Source: Centrapalus pauciflorus (lineage: Eukaryota > Streptophyta > Magnoliopsida > Asterales > Asteraceae). Taken from it: 64,000 bases of DNA. Under the pieces are notes generated by a model. It saw only the letters and a program-made list of their open reading frames with translations, did no database searches and was not told the DNA's origin. The stretch lies in the NCBI GenBank assembly GCA_020465985.1, contig JAANYP010000153.1, positions 1 through 64,000 of the forward strand, given 5' to 3'. Both the position numbers and the translations under genes were made by a program. Positions 32,691-44,416 of the stretch are shown here, in pieces. Every line of letters begins with the position of its first letter. The first letter of the stretch is position 1.

Positions 32691-34385
32691 AATCCTTCTC
32701 TTGTTTCTTCTTCTGTAGTTAACACATCCAACGATTGAACTGCTCAACAAACACCATCTGATCGACCTTCCACTTTATATCCTCCACCATCCACTTCATC
32801 CACAGACACATCTACAGTTGAATATACTCATGTAATGCCCTCACACATAGTTCAAAACATTATCCCTCTAGCAGATCAAGCCGAACCTGAACCGGAACCG
32901 GAACCAGTGGTACCTTCATTCGAAACCATCGACCATAGCTCATCATCTGTTCTCACACTCACCACTAGATTCCTTCACGTTCACCCCTTCCACACGAGAC
33001 GAAATGGACCCGGAGTCACCCAACCGATCAAATCATTGGTGATATCTCTTCCGGTGTCCAAACTCGAAGGGCATCTGCTAATGAATGTCTCTTTGCATCA
33101 TTCCTTAGCATGATAGAGCCTGCTCGTGTGTATGAAGTTTTGAAAGACCGAGACTGGATTGTAGCAATGCAAGAAGAACTTAACCAGTTCGAACAGCTCA
33201 GAGTATGGCGGTTAGTTCCCAAACCAAAGGACCGAACAATAATCGGAACAAAGGGGATCTTTAAGAATAAATGTGATGAAAATGACATCGTGATAATAAA
33301 TAAAGCTATACTTGTCGCCAAAGGCTACCGTCAACAAGAAGGAATAGATCATGACGAGACCTTCGCTCCAGTTGCACGATTTGAAGCAATCAGAATCTTC
33401 TTGGCGTACGCGGCACACAAACACTTTAAAGTGTACCAAATGGACGTCAAGACAGCCTTCCTGAACGGTGAACTCAACGAAGAGGTGTACGTTGAACAAC
33501 CACAATGATTTGTTGATGCACATAAACCAGACCATGTTTATGTGCTAGACAAAGCCCTCTATGGTTTGAAACAAGCACCTTGAGCATGGTATGACAGTCT
33601 TTCTAACTTTTTTATCTCCACTGGTTTCAGCAAAGGTGTGGTGGACACAACAATATTCACTTAAAGGGAAGGCCAGCACATAATGCTAGTCCAAATATAA
33701 GTTGGTGATATTATATTTGGATCTACTGACCGTAACTTTTGTAAGGATTTCTCATCCCTAATGGAGTCCAGGTTTGAGATGAGTTTGATGGGGGAAATGA
33801 ACTTTTTCCTCGGATTACAAGTCAAACAACTTGAAAATGGGATATTTGTGAACCAATCGAAATATACTCTTAACATTCTCAAGAAGTATAAGTTAGACTC
33901 TTGCACGAGTATCGCAATTCCCGTGGCTTCAAATTGTAAGTTAGACATGGATCCTGCCGGGAAAAGTGTCGACAATACAACTTACAGAGGGATGATTGGT
34001 TCTCTACTCTATCTTACGGCTAGTAGACCAGATATAATGATCTAACCATGTCTTTGTGCTCTCTTTCGGGCCGACCCAAAAGAATCACACCTAATTGCGG
34101 TAAAATGCATTTTCTGTAATCTTAAGGGTACACCCAATCTTGGTCTCTGGTATCCAAAGGGAACCAATTTTGATTTTACCGCATTTTCAGATGCTGATTT
34201 TGCAGGTTGTAGAGTCGATAGGAAAAGCACTTCAGGCGGAATACAGTTTTTGGGTGACAGACCGGTGAGTTGGTCTTCCAAAAAGCAGAATTGTGTCTTC
34301 ACATCCACAGCAGAGGCTGAGTATGTAGCAGCTGGAAGATGATGCTCTCAAGTGTTGTGGATGAGAACACATTTATTCTGTTATA
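32691..34385 (+). pseudogene. RT-RNase H of element D, C-terminus lost
   Basis: An acidic linker (to about 33080) is followed by WIVAMQEELNQFEQLRVW, DETFAPVARFEAIRIF, YQMDVKTAFLNGELNEEV and DKALYGLKQAP. The catalytic box is destroyed (stop-V-G-D-IIFG near 33700). FEMSLMGEMNFFLGLQV, YLTASRPDIMI, FSDADFAGCRVDRKST and STAEAEYVAAG follow. The frame ends after LWMRTH where sequence of element G begins, so the last about 90 RNase H codons are missing. Confidence 0.85.
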
Positions 34386-36500
34386 ATCAACAGAATTTTG
34401 CATTTTATCAGATCTTAGTCTTTTTGAATCTTCCCTTGATTCTATCTCATCTGATGCTTTCATAAAAGTCATTTTAATCCTAGATTCATATATCTGACAT
34501 CATATAAAGTAGGTGAATTTGAAATATCCTTGGTCAGATATTTAGGATTATTCCAACCAATACCAGATTTAGAATTATAAAATTCGGTATCTTTTGGTTG
34601 ATTTAAATAGATTGTTTGATCTGTTTGACCTCTTTTAATAAACTTATCTTCCAATGTCTTTATTATCTCATAAAGTTTTGTTCTTTCTTCAAAAATGGCA
34701 TGATATTTTACAGAATAATTTGAAGCCTCTAATTCTGCCAAATTCAGTTTTACTTTTAAGTCAGATATATTGGTATTTAGTTCTTGTATTTTGCATTGAA
34801 TTTCGTTTGTTTTATCTTGCAAATCTGAAACTGCTCGTAATGCAAATGCTTTATCCTTGGAAATGTCCAATACTAATGCATGTTCGTGATTTAGCTTGTT
34901 TTCCAGGGAATGAGCATCTTCCTTTTCAGCTTTTAATGATTTCTCAAATTTCTTTAGCATAAAAGCCATTTTGTTAATTTTTCTTCAAGCAAACAGGAAT
35001 CATCATTTTCAGATTCAGAGTTAGAATTTACCTCTGATGTTTCTGAACTATCTGAGTTCTCTGAATCTGATTCATCAATCTCTTTGTCTTTGCTGCAGCC
35101 AGCATTCCCTGTTGCCACAATTGCAAATTCTTCAGTCACCTTCCTCATCGGACTCTTCCTTGTCCTCATTCTCTTCATCCGTTAACCCAACCCATACCTC
35201 ATCTTCTGCTACCATTGCTGACTCACTCAATTCTGATTCATTGAACACTTCTGATTTTAAACAGATATGTGCATCTTCATCCAAGATGTCTTCATCTTCT
35301 GATAGTTGTACCCAATGATCATCCTCAGCCTTAAGGGCTTTGCCAGCTTCCTTTTCTTTACCTAGAAGTGCCTTTCTTGTGTAGTGTTCAGAGTTTTTGA
35401 CTACTGGCATTCTGCATTCTCTGGCAAAGTGTCCTGGCTTGCCACAGTTGTAGCATTTTTGCTCTGTATCTTTCTTGGCTGATTTTTAGATTTGTCATAT
35501 TTGTCGGCTTTCCTTCACTGCTTTCACCAGACTTTTCATACTTCTCCTTCTTGTCAAACTTTCTTGAGCCAGTCTTGTATCACATTTTGTTATTGGTTGG
35601 CTTTTGATAGAACTTTTTCTGAAATGTCTTAGTGAGTAAGGCCATTTGCTTTTTCATTTCTTCTATCTCTGAATCTGCAGATGAATCTGATGAGTCTGAT
35701 TCAGAAGAACTACTACTTATGACTGCCCGTTTTTCCTTCTTCAGCTTATTCTTGTATTTCTTATCAGCCAATAAAGCAAAAGGGTCAACGGTCTCTTTTT
35801 CGGCTTTCTTCTTTCCAGACATTTTCCTTAAAACAACCTATTGATAGTTGATAAGGTTCTCAAAAATCATATGGAAATCCATCTCCTCAATGTCTTTCGT
35901 CTGTTGGATGATCATTGCATACTTTTCCTATTCTGGGTTAAGTACGTTCAGAAATTTGACGTTTATGTCTAGATTGGACTTCGTAACACTGTTCCTTTTC
36001 ATCTCACTCACTAAACTAACAAACCGCAAGTAAGTGTTCTCAAGTAATTCTCCCTCTCTTGCTCTAAAATTCTCAAAAGTCATTAGGCTGTTTCTTCCTC
36101 CATTAATAGTTGCCCTGTCGGATCCCCTCATCAGCTTGCACACCTCATCCCAGATGGATTAGGCTGTCTTCGTGTTTGTTAGGCAGGTGTAGATGTCATT
36201 GGGGATAGAAATCAGTAACAACTTCCTTGCTATTTTGTCTCCCAATTTTCTTCGATTTTGTGCCTCTGTCAGGTTTGTTACCTCAACAGTTCTTTCCGGA
36301 ATTGGAGGGTTTCCGGTGGGTACAGCAGGAGTTGCCTCTAAGAACACAGCTGGTCCGTCAGTCAATGACTTTAACATTTCTTCGGTGAGATCGTGGAAAC
36401 TGATGAATTCCAGAAATCTTTCCCTCCATTGTACGTATTCTCCCCGGTAGAGAATTGGAGGTTTTGTCTCCGATCCCATTGCAAGCGCGTCTTTTGACAT
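34380..36500 (-). pseudogene. Gag of element G
   Basis: ATG 36500 opens MSKDALAMGSETKPPILYRG, identical to A gag at 8929. A stop falls at 36159 (SIW region, TGG to TAG) and another near 35928. The Ser-rich stretch at 35822-35580 and the zinc knuckle CYNCGKPGHFAREC (about 35457-35416) follow, then an acidic region (35410-34954) and coiled coil (34969-34469), including RTKLYEIIKTLEDKFIKRGQ as in A. The frame ends at the junction with D. Confidence 0.85.
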
Positions 36501-37598
36501 GATGATTGACAAATAGGAATCTTCCAAGATCGAATGATATTTTGATTGAAATTGAAAAAGTTGATCAACTATTGAAAATTGATCAAACTTCAAAGAATAT
36601 GAATTGAAACTCGAATGAATAAGATGATCAACTCGAATGAGGAATTGATCAACTCGATCAATGAATATGTAAAACTCGAACAAATGTATACTCAACTCGA
36701 ATCTATAAGAAAATCAACTTGTTAGAAGAATTATTTAACTCGAATTAAGTAATGACACAACTCGAATTAAGTATGATGCAACTCGAATCAAGTAGCAATC
36801 AACTCGATTAAAACTATTGTCAACTCGATGAAAACTATGTTCCACTCGATTAAAACTATTGTCAACTCGATTAATTCCTTCGAAAATTTCCACTTGAATT
36901 CAACAACTCGATTTAAGATTGAAAACAACTCGAATGTACCTTCTTGTTAACTCGAATCAAGTTCAAATCAACTCGAATTCAATTGATGTCAACTCGAATT
37001 CTATTGATGTCAACTCGAATTCAATTGAGTTCAACTCGAACAGAACTCAAGTCAACTCGATTGGAATGTAAGTCCAACTCGATTGGAATGCAAGTCCAAC
37101 TCGATTGAAATGCAAGTCCAACTCGATTGGAATGCAAGTCCAACTCGATTGAAATAAGTTCAACTCGAGTAACACTAGAACACAGTTTTGTTCGAGTTTT
37201 TTAGTTTTTCAACACATTCAAGTCTGGATTTCAAATTATTTTGTAAAAATGAGTTATTTTAGTCCAAATTGATATCGAAGGTAGGGATTTTCATTTCTAA
37301 CACCTTTTCTGAAAGAATTTTATCCAAAAACAGATCTAACTATGTATTTTTCAATGAAACAGTGAAGAACACTCGGTTTTTCAATATTTCTGAAAAATCA
37401 ACAGATCTTTTTCTGTGTTTGGCAAATCAAAACAAAATTATGATCAAATCAATCGATTGCCTAAGCCCTTCCTTCGATCTAACTTTCAAAACCAACAATC
37501 AACAGGATTGAAACCCTTGTTGTTTCTATTTTTCGAAAAAAAAATGTCAAGAACAACAATTTCGAAATATCAGATTTCAATCAAAAAAACACCTTAAA
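36501..37598 (-). repeat. Leader of element G with CAACTCGA repeats
   Basis: Non-coding. CAACTCGA-centred motifs recur through 36600-37170. The last part (37051-37159) is a regular array of about five units of roughly 22 bp, each with CCAACTCGATTGG, able to pair CCAA with TTGG. The period equals that of the A array although the sequence differs. Confidence 0.75.
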
Positions 37599-37612
37599 GC
37601 TCTGATACCAAT
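37599..37612 (-). promoter_or_regulatory. Primer-binding site of element G
   Basis: The minus strand reads ATTGGTATCAGAGC beside the LTR end; initiator-Met tRNA type. Confidence 0.9.
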
Positions 37613-37908
37613 TGTGAATCCTACTTATTAATCAACAATTAAATCATATAAGAAAGCATAAGATCAAGAACAACTAACCGAATGATTCGAATAATTACAA
37701 GAACGATTACAAAGATGAAATGAGGAAGTGTGCAATGTTGACCTAGAATATTCTCTGAAATTCTGTGCAAAAACAATTCTGATTTACAAATGTCAGATCT
37801 GTCAAATATTACAAAGTCAAACTTGCTATTTATAATATTTATAACTTTAAGCTAATTACAATTTGAACCCTAGACTTTGATTTTCATCAACAAAAACAAG
37901 TTCTAACA
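37613..37908 (-). repeat. 5' LTR of element G
   Basis: 296 bp, TGTTAGAAC...GATTCACA on the element strand. Related to the A LTR. The next bases (CTACAACAATTCTGG) are already D env-like sequence. Confidence 0.8.
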
Positions 37909-40370
37909 CTACAACAATTCTGGCATCACCTCACTTTCATCAATGATGTCGAACCTCACTTCACAACCATCATAGACTCCGTCCCCATCAAGCTAACCCT
38001 TAAAGTCATCCGCCACATTCTCCGCCTACCCACAGAAAACTACTCAGTCACCAAATACGCCGTTGCACCATCCCATCACAAGCCCAAAACCTTCAAGAAA
38101 TTCTCACCATTGGCTATGATGGCCAACAGACCAGGCCATCCGAATTTAAGACCAAGCAACTCCAGTCTCACTAGACTGTCTTTTTTGATATTATAAACAA
38201 GTGCTTTACCGGTAAGCACTCCGGTCATAACTCGGCCTCCATACAAGTACTTGACATGTTTGCCCCCTTTGCATTCGACCGCCATTACGACTATGCAACA
38301 TTTATCATTGAGGAACTGAAATGGGCTGTTCCAGCAAGAGGAACAAAAAGAGGACGAAAGTTCATACCCTTTCAATGATTCCTTTAACTGTTCATCCCGT
38401 TTCCATGGATCAAGATGAAGACATTCATGAACGCCCAGAGGGCGATGTCTACAAAACTGCCGCACTTCACCGAGTTAAAATCCCAACAGACTCTGCCGAT
38501 GTCCCAATCATGGACATCCCACTATCACTGCTATATCTGGTGGAACAGACAGAAGAAAGGGTAAGGGAATACTTTCGGGTCGTGTATCCGGATGAGGCTT
38601 TGTCTGTACCGACAGGGTCTAACCAATCCGACGGTGAGAGTCCTATGAGTAAGGATGAGGGAGTGGAGGCTGCTATTCAAAACATTTTGGGTTCTGGGGA
38701 GAGGGAGGTCTCTATCATGAGGGAGTGAGACGGAGGGGAGCTGGCGGAGACGGTCGATTCTAAAAGAACCGTCTCTGACCAAATAAGGGTTGAGCGAAGC
38801 CGGACAAGCCAGCATAAGGCTACTAGTCAAGTAGTCGAAGATCCCCTAACCATCCACTCAATTTCCCCTCTAAGGGAAACTATTTCATTGCACGGGAATA
38901 TAGCTCATACACCATCACCCTCTCACTCGGAAAGAGGTGATGTTGAAATAGGTCACATGCCGCCCCCAGGGACCGACCCTCATTCGACCACAACTCACAC
39001 CCCACCCCATAACACTATGCACGACGCCTTCGTAGTGTCCCCCATTGACAGAACCGCCTCCGTGACGACTCCCACAACTTTCGGATCCGCACTCCAAAAA
39101 GGAGATGAGGAAAGGATGGAAGGAAGTCCTGTTGTTGGTGCACAAACGCCCTCAACTTCAGGTCATCTCGGGATCACTCTCAAGATGTTAATGGCAGCTC
39201 TTCGTGCTGTCGTTTTCGTTTCCCGGGCTGACCTGGACACCCTTAAGGCCACTTCTGAAGAGCAACATACTGCCCTATTCTCATTTTTAAAGGGTAAAGG
39301 TGCTGCAACTCAGGAGTTGCCACCATGACCCCCATCAATCCAAGCACAGATTGCCAAACTATCTGATAAGATAGATGATCTCAAAAGGCTCGTACTTCAA
39401 GTTCAAGAGCAGTTGAATGTCTGAATTGACCACCTAGAATTTTTTGTTATTGAGTTACACTGCACACCTCAGGCTGACTCCCATAAACATACCCATGATG
39501 ATCAGGACGACCCGGATCATCCTGAGGGGGAGAAATGCCCCATGGTTCAACCTAAGGGAGATTTGATGGTTGTAGGGGAAGATGAAGCAGAACAGGTTAT
39601 CGATATTCGGCCATGGTTGCATACTAGTCTTCATCTAAAAAAGTTGAGATCGTATTGGTGTTTGATTCAGACTCCGATATCGATCGAGACTATCCCTTGA
39701 TTACACCTAAGCTAGTGTCAGAGTCACCCCAAAAATCGTCATCTTCATTTGACTTTTTGAATTCCCCCACCCACGTACCCCAAGAAGAAATCCTATCATC
39801 TATAAAGTCTCCTCCCCTACCCCTAAAGAAACCTCACAATTCCAAATTGCCCCACAAGTCAAAGAAACCCCACAACCCCAAGCCCAGCCTGCTGAAACAT
39901 CGGGCCCGAGAACAGTAGACTACTTTGAGACAAGGCCTGATATGACGCCGAAGCACGACATTAATGATCTAGAGTGGGTGAGATGGTATTCAAAGGGAAA
40001 AGTTCAGAAAATGACAGCAGGAGAGAACGAAGCTTTAAAAAAATCACCGTCAGGGTCGAGTTTATAAACTGTTGTAAGCTCCCTCTATTGAGATAGAGGA
40101 ACCACCAGTTCAGGGGTTGAAGGAGTTTTTAATGAAATTTCCAACTGAAGAGTTTCAAAGTCCATATCTTGAGGAAATATTGAAGATGGTCCAGGGTCGT
40201 ACAGCAGACGCTTACTAATGATTATCACTGATGCATCTCGGGCTAAAAACAAGCTGAATATAACCAAATGATGCTGAAGGAAAAAAGACCTAATCTGCTT
40301 ACTGGTCTAAATCAAAAATCAAGAAGATCAACGCCATTCACATGTACAAACAGGCCTATGTGTTCACTCC
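37909..40370 (+). pseudogene. Env-like ORF of element D, main part
   Basis: Begins mid-gene with LQQFWHHLTFINDVEPHF, the QQFW motif of Sirevirus env-like ORFs, then VIRHILRLPTENYSVTKYA. The frame changes near 38180 and 38370. The segment at 38370-38728 is acidic, 38888-39328 is Ser/Thr/Pro-rich, and 39655-39918 has SPQKSSSSFDFLNSPTHVP. Stops are frequent after 39330. At 40370 the F insertion splits the frame at TPAF. The N-terminus was lost with the G deletion. Function of this protein class is unknown. Confidence 0.7.
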
Positions 40371-40375
40371 CGCCT

Positions 40376-41019
40376 TGTTGGGAAATAATCTAAGTATGTC
40401 AAGCTGTTAGTTAGGATTTCTCAACATGTTAGTTGTATTTCTGTGTAATTACAAAGTTCGAGCTGCCAGTTCAACACACTCGAGCTGCTAGTTCAAAAGT
40501 TCAAACTGCAGAGCTAAAAGTTCAAGCTGCTCAACAGATTGATAACAGAAAGTGCTGAAATTCAGGAAGTGATATATATTTCAAGATTTCAAGATCTTCC
40601 AAGAATATCTACTACCAGAGAAATCAGAGTCCGTCAAGGAAATAAATCAGAAGGCTATAAATATAGATAGACTAGGTCTTTCTATTGTAATTGTGGTGCT
40701 AAAGTTTTTCATTATTGTAATTGCATTCTGATAAGTTTCTCAAGCCTCTAAGGTTGTAAAACCCTAAGAACAATCTGTGTTCTTCGTCTAATCAAAACAT
40801 ATTAGAGGTGATTGTAATCAGAGATTTTGGCAATATAAAGGTTTTGATATTGGTTATGTTTATTTGAATATATGTTCTTTATTGTTCTGAAATTTTTTCT
40901 TAAAACAATTAAGTGTTATTCTGCAAACTTCTTAATTGGACTATGATTCAAAACAAGGTTATTGGTTTAAACTCTGATATATTGAAACCAGCTAATCTTA
41001 GGTGATGTTGATCTTGACA
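40376..41019 (+). repeat. 5' LTR of element F
   Basis: TGTTGGGAAATAATC...GATCTTGACA. Differs from the 3' LTR at roughly two dozen sites by eye. U3 carries repeated TTCAAGCTGC-type motifs; TATAAATATAGATAG near 40660 is a likely TATA box. Confidence 0.9.
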
Positions 41020-41021
41020 AG

Positions 41022-41034
41022 TGGTATCAGAGCC
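41022..41034 (+). promoter_or_regulatory. Primer-binding site of element F
   Basis: TGGTATCAGAGCC two bases after the LTR end; initiator-Met tRNA type. Confidence 0.95.
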
Positions 41035-41106
41035 ACAGGTTTTATTTGTTATTTTTTTGTTTTCAAATTCAGAAACTTTCACTGTTTAAAATTTTGTTTT
41101 TCTACA

Positions 41107-42782
41107 ATGGAGTTTAGGACTCAAAGTGCCTAAGCTCAAACACACTGAGTTCGAGATGTGGAAACTCTGGATTCAACAGCACATTCAATTCATTGACTAT
41201 GCCCTATGGGAAGCTGTTGAAATCCCCCTGCAGTTGATCCTGAACTAGATGCTGAGGGCAAACCAAAAAGAACACCTCCAAAAACTGAGATTGAAAGAAA
41301 GGCTAGAATGAATGAAGTCAAAGCTCTTACTATTTTACAAATAGCCATTCCTAATACTTATCAACATCAGTTTAAAAAGTTCTATACTGCTCATTCTCTT
41401 TGGCTTGCTTTAGAGAAAAGATTTGCTGGCAATGCTAGCACCAAAAGGAACCAAAAGGATCTTTTAAAACAGCAGTATGAAAACTTTTCTGGTGGCAAGA
41501 ATGAAAACCTTACTCAAATTTTTGATAGGTTTAATAAGCAATCAGATGAGGCTGAACAGAAGGTGTTAGAAGCTAACAAGAAAGAAGAATCTATAAATAT
41601 AGACTTGGGCAACTTCAAAGCTGGCCAATCAAAAGCTAGAACACCTAATGGAAGTCCAATTTAAAGATAGGGTAAAATCTCAACTCAATCCCAAGGAAGG
41701 AATAGGCTATAAGGCTACTCCACCCCCATATAACAATAAATACATTCATCCTATGAGTGAAGTTGCTGACAGGCTTGTGAATTAACCATTAGATGAGAAA
41801 ATGAAAACTGTAGATCCTATCCTTGATCAGAAGCCTGAACCTAAAGAAGAATTGGTTCCCAATGAAGGCTGTAAGAGTAAGGAAGCTGAGAGTAACTCCA
41901 AAACCATGAGTGCACCTATAGGACCTCCTGTTTCCAACTCTATCAGCACCAATAGTCTGAAAGGGAAAGAGAAGATGAGTGAATGCAATAATGCTCCACA
42001 TGTTTTTGTACCTTCTAACTGTAATATTGCATCCTCTTCCAAAATAAATAAAAAGGGTAAAACTATTCCAGTATGCACATGTCAAAAGCACGGTGTCCAA
42101 AAGTTTCCCACACAGCAGCAGGTAAGGGGAAATCAAATGAACAAGAACCAGTTATGATCACACAAAACTGGTTCCCCTATCAAAACAATCAAAAGAAGTT
42201 TCCACTGTGGCAGGATAAACCATTTTGGCCAGGCATTATTTATATAAACCATCTGGTGCAAAACATACTGTGTTTCAAAAACATGCCATTGCTCAAAATT
42301 CAAAAATTCCAAAGGCCCCAAAACCTGTCACCCCACTTCCAAAGAAGACAGTTGATCCCAGGTTCATAAAAGTCAACAAAAGGCAGCCTGTACACCAAAA
42401 ACAAGTTTTAAGGAAATCTAAATAAAGCATGAAAAAGGTATGGTGTGTCAAAGGCAAAAACACAACCCAAACTGCTAATGCAAAAGTTGAAATTGTTAAG
42501 TCAAAAGTTGGAACTGGTAGTGCAAATCCTGAAACTGCTGACACTCAACATCAAGTTCCAACTGCTAAGTCAAAACCTGGAACTCGTAGTGGATCATCTG
42601 AGACTGTTAAAGAAAAGATTGGAAAGAATACCTGGATACCTCATGTCATAACTAAATACTCCTCACAGAATCCACCAGTGGATCTCACTAAGTTTAAAAA
42701 GACACAAACAGTATTTAGTTATGTCAATGCACAAGGACAACCCAAAACCAAATTGGTTTGGGTTTACTCCACTACTAACTGA
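41107..42782 (+). pseudogene. Gag of element F, decayed and shortened
   Basis: A first ATG near 41107 leads into a shifted, stop-rich start. The clear part is 41308-41664: ALTILQIAIPNTYQHQFKKF, LWLALEKRFAGNASTKRNQK and NENLTQIFDRFNK, a UBN2-type gag, which then jumps to QSDEAEQKVLEANKKEESIN, so about 200 codons seem lost. The frames 41801-42157 and 42429-42782 are Lys/Ser/Thr-rich linker ending in TKLVWVYSTTN. No intact CCHC zinc knuckle was found (CTCQKHGVQKFP at about 42075 may be a relic). Confidence 0.75.
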
Positions 42783-42793
42783 GCTTTTTCTCT

Positions 42794-44416
42794 GTGCAGG
42801 GCAACCACAGGAGACAACATAAGACAAGATGGTATATGGAAAGTGGATGCTCTAGACACATGACAGGCAACTCTGAATGCCAGTCAAATTTCAAAACCTT
42901 TGAAGGCGGGTTCGTTGCATTTGGTGGAAATTCCAAAGGAGGTAAGGTAACAGGTAAGGGTACTGTCAAAGCAGGCAATATGATATTTAATGATGATTTG
43001 TATGTTGAACAGCTGAAGTATAATTTATTAAGTGTGTCTCAAGTTTGTGGCAAACAAAATATTTTTTTGTTCACAGACTCTGAATACATTGTCCTCTCAA
43101 AAGATTTTGAAATACCTGAAAATCTTGTTTTACTCGGAACACCAAGAAAGGACAATGTCTATTGTTTGGATACAGAACTTTTATCCAAATCAAATGAGTC
43201 TGCTCTATGGCACAGAAGAATGTGTCACATGAACTTTAAATCCATGAATGTTTTAGTCAAAAAGAACTTGGTAAGAGGTTTACCACAGAAGGAGTTCATA
43301 TGTGATGATCATTGTGTGGCATGTCTCAAAGGCAAGCAACACAAAACTTCTCATAAGGCCAAGGAAGTAAATTCAATCTCATCTACTCTTCATCTTATTC
43401 ATATGGATCTTTTTGGTCCAACATTTGATTTGAGTTTGAATAAAAGAGCCTACTGTTTAGTTATTGTTGATGATTTCACCAGGTTTACATGGGTTCATTT
43501 TCTTGGGACTAAGGATGAAACTGCTGAGTTGGTCAAATCCTTTATTCTAAAAATTTAAAACCAGTCTAACTTAAAAGTTAAGGTGATCAGGTCAGACAAT
43601 GGAACTGAATTTAAGAATCATATCCTAAACAGTTTCTGTGAGTCAAAAGGAATTGCAAGGCAGTTTAGTGCACCTAGAACTCCACAACAAAATGGTGTAG
43701 CTGAAAGGAAGAATAGAACACTAATAGAGGCTGCTAGAACCATGTTAGCTGATTCCAAATTGCCAATGACCTTCTGGGCAGAGGCAGTAAATACCGCCTA
43801 TTATATTCTAAATAGGGTTCAAGTTGTTCAGTCACAAGGGAAAACTCCATATGAGCTATTCCATCACAGGATTCCCCTAGTAGCCTTTCTAAAACCATTT
43901 GGTCGTTCATGCACTATTCTACATACTAAAACTCATTTAGGTAAGTTTGAAAGTAAGGCTGAAGAAGGATTCTTTGTAGGATACTCTACTCAAAGCAAAG
44001 CGTATAGGGTGTATAACAGTGTGTCTAAAACCGTTGAAGAAAGTGCCAATGTTGAGTTTAATGAAAACACTGCAAATGTCAAAGGCACTGGTCCTGATTG
44101 GTTGTTTGATTTAGATTCACTAACAAATTCTCTGAGCTTTGTTGAGTATTCTGCAGGAGCTGTTGGAAACAATGTTGAAACTGCCAGTACAAATTCTCAT
44201 GCTGTTAACACAAACATTCAAGCTGTTAGCACAAAGTTTCCAACTGTTGAAGGTTCTGATAAATGTGATGAGTATACTGTACTACCACTTCTCTCTTGTG
44301 ACCCACCTGGGGTCCTGATTGACCAACCAGACATACATACAGAGTTTGAAGTGCCAATCCCAAGTCTTGATGTAACAGCTCCAACCAATAGGTTAACGGT
44401 CCAATCTCCATATTAG
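42794..44416 (+). pseudogene. Protease-integrase of element F
   Basis: The protease motif reads WYMESGCSRHMTG, with Glu in place of the catalytic Asp (about 42832-42870). GAG-pre-integrase has LWHRRMCHMNFKSM and CVACLKGKQHK. The integrase core keeps D (LIHMDLFGP), D (IRSDNGTEF) and E (PQQNGVAERKNRTL); a single TAA at 43556 splits it. The C-terminal core YELFHHRIPLVAFLKPFG, GKFESKAEEGFFVGYSTQSK and a Thr/Asn/Val-rich linker run to 44416. Confidence 0.9.

Larger units (their letters stand above)
34380..37908 (-). mobile_element. Truncated Copia element G inside D
   Basis: Reads leftward: LTR (37908-37613), primer site, leader with a 22-bp array, gag, ending inside the gag coiled coil near 34380. 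Pol and 3' LTR are missing, as is the adjoining D sequence (RNase H end and env start). One deletion spanning both explains this. G is a close relative of A: same gag start, same coiled coil, related LTR. Confidence 0.8.
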
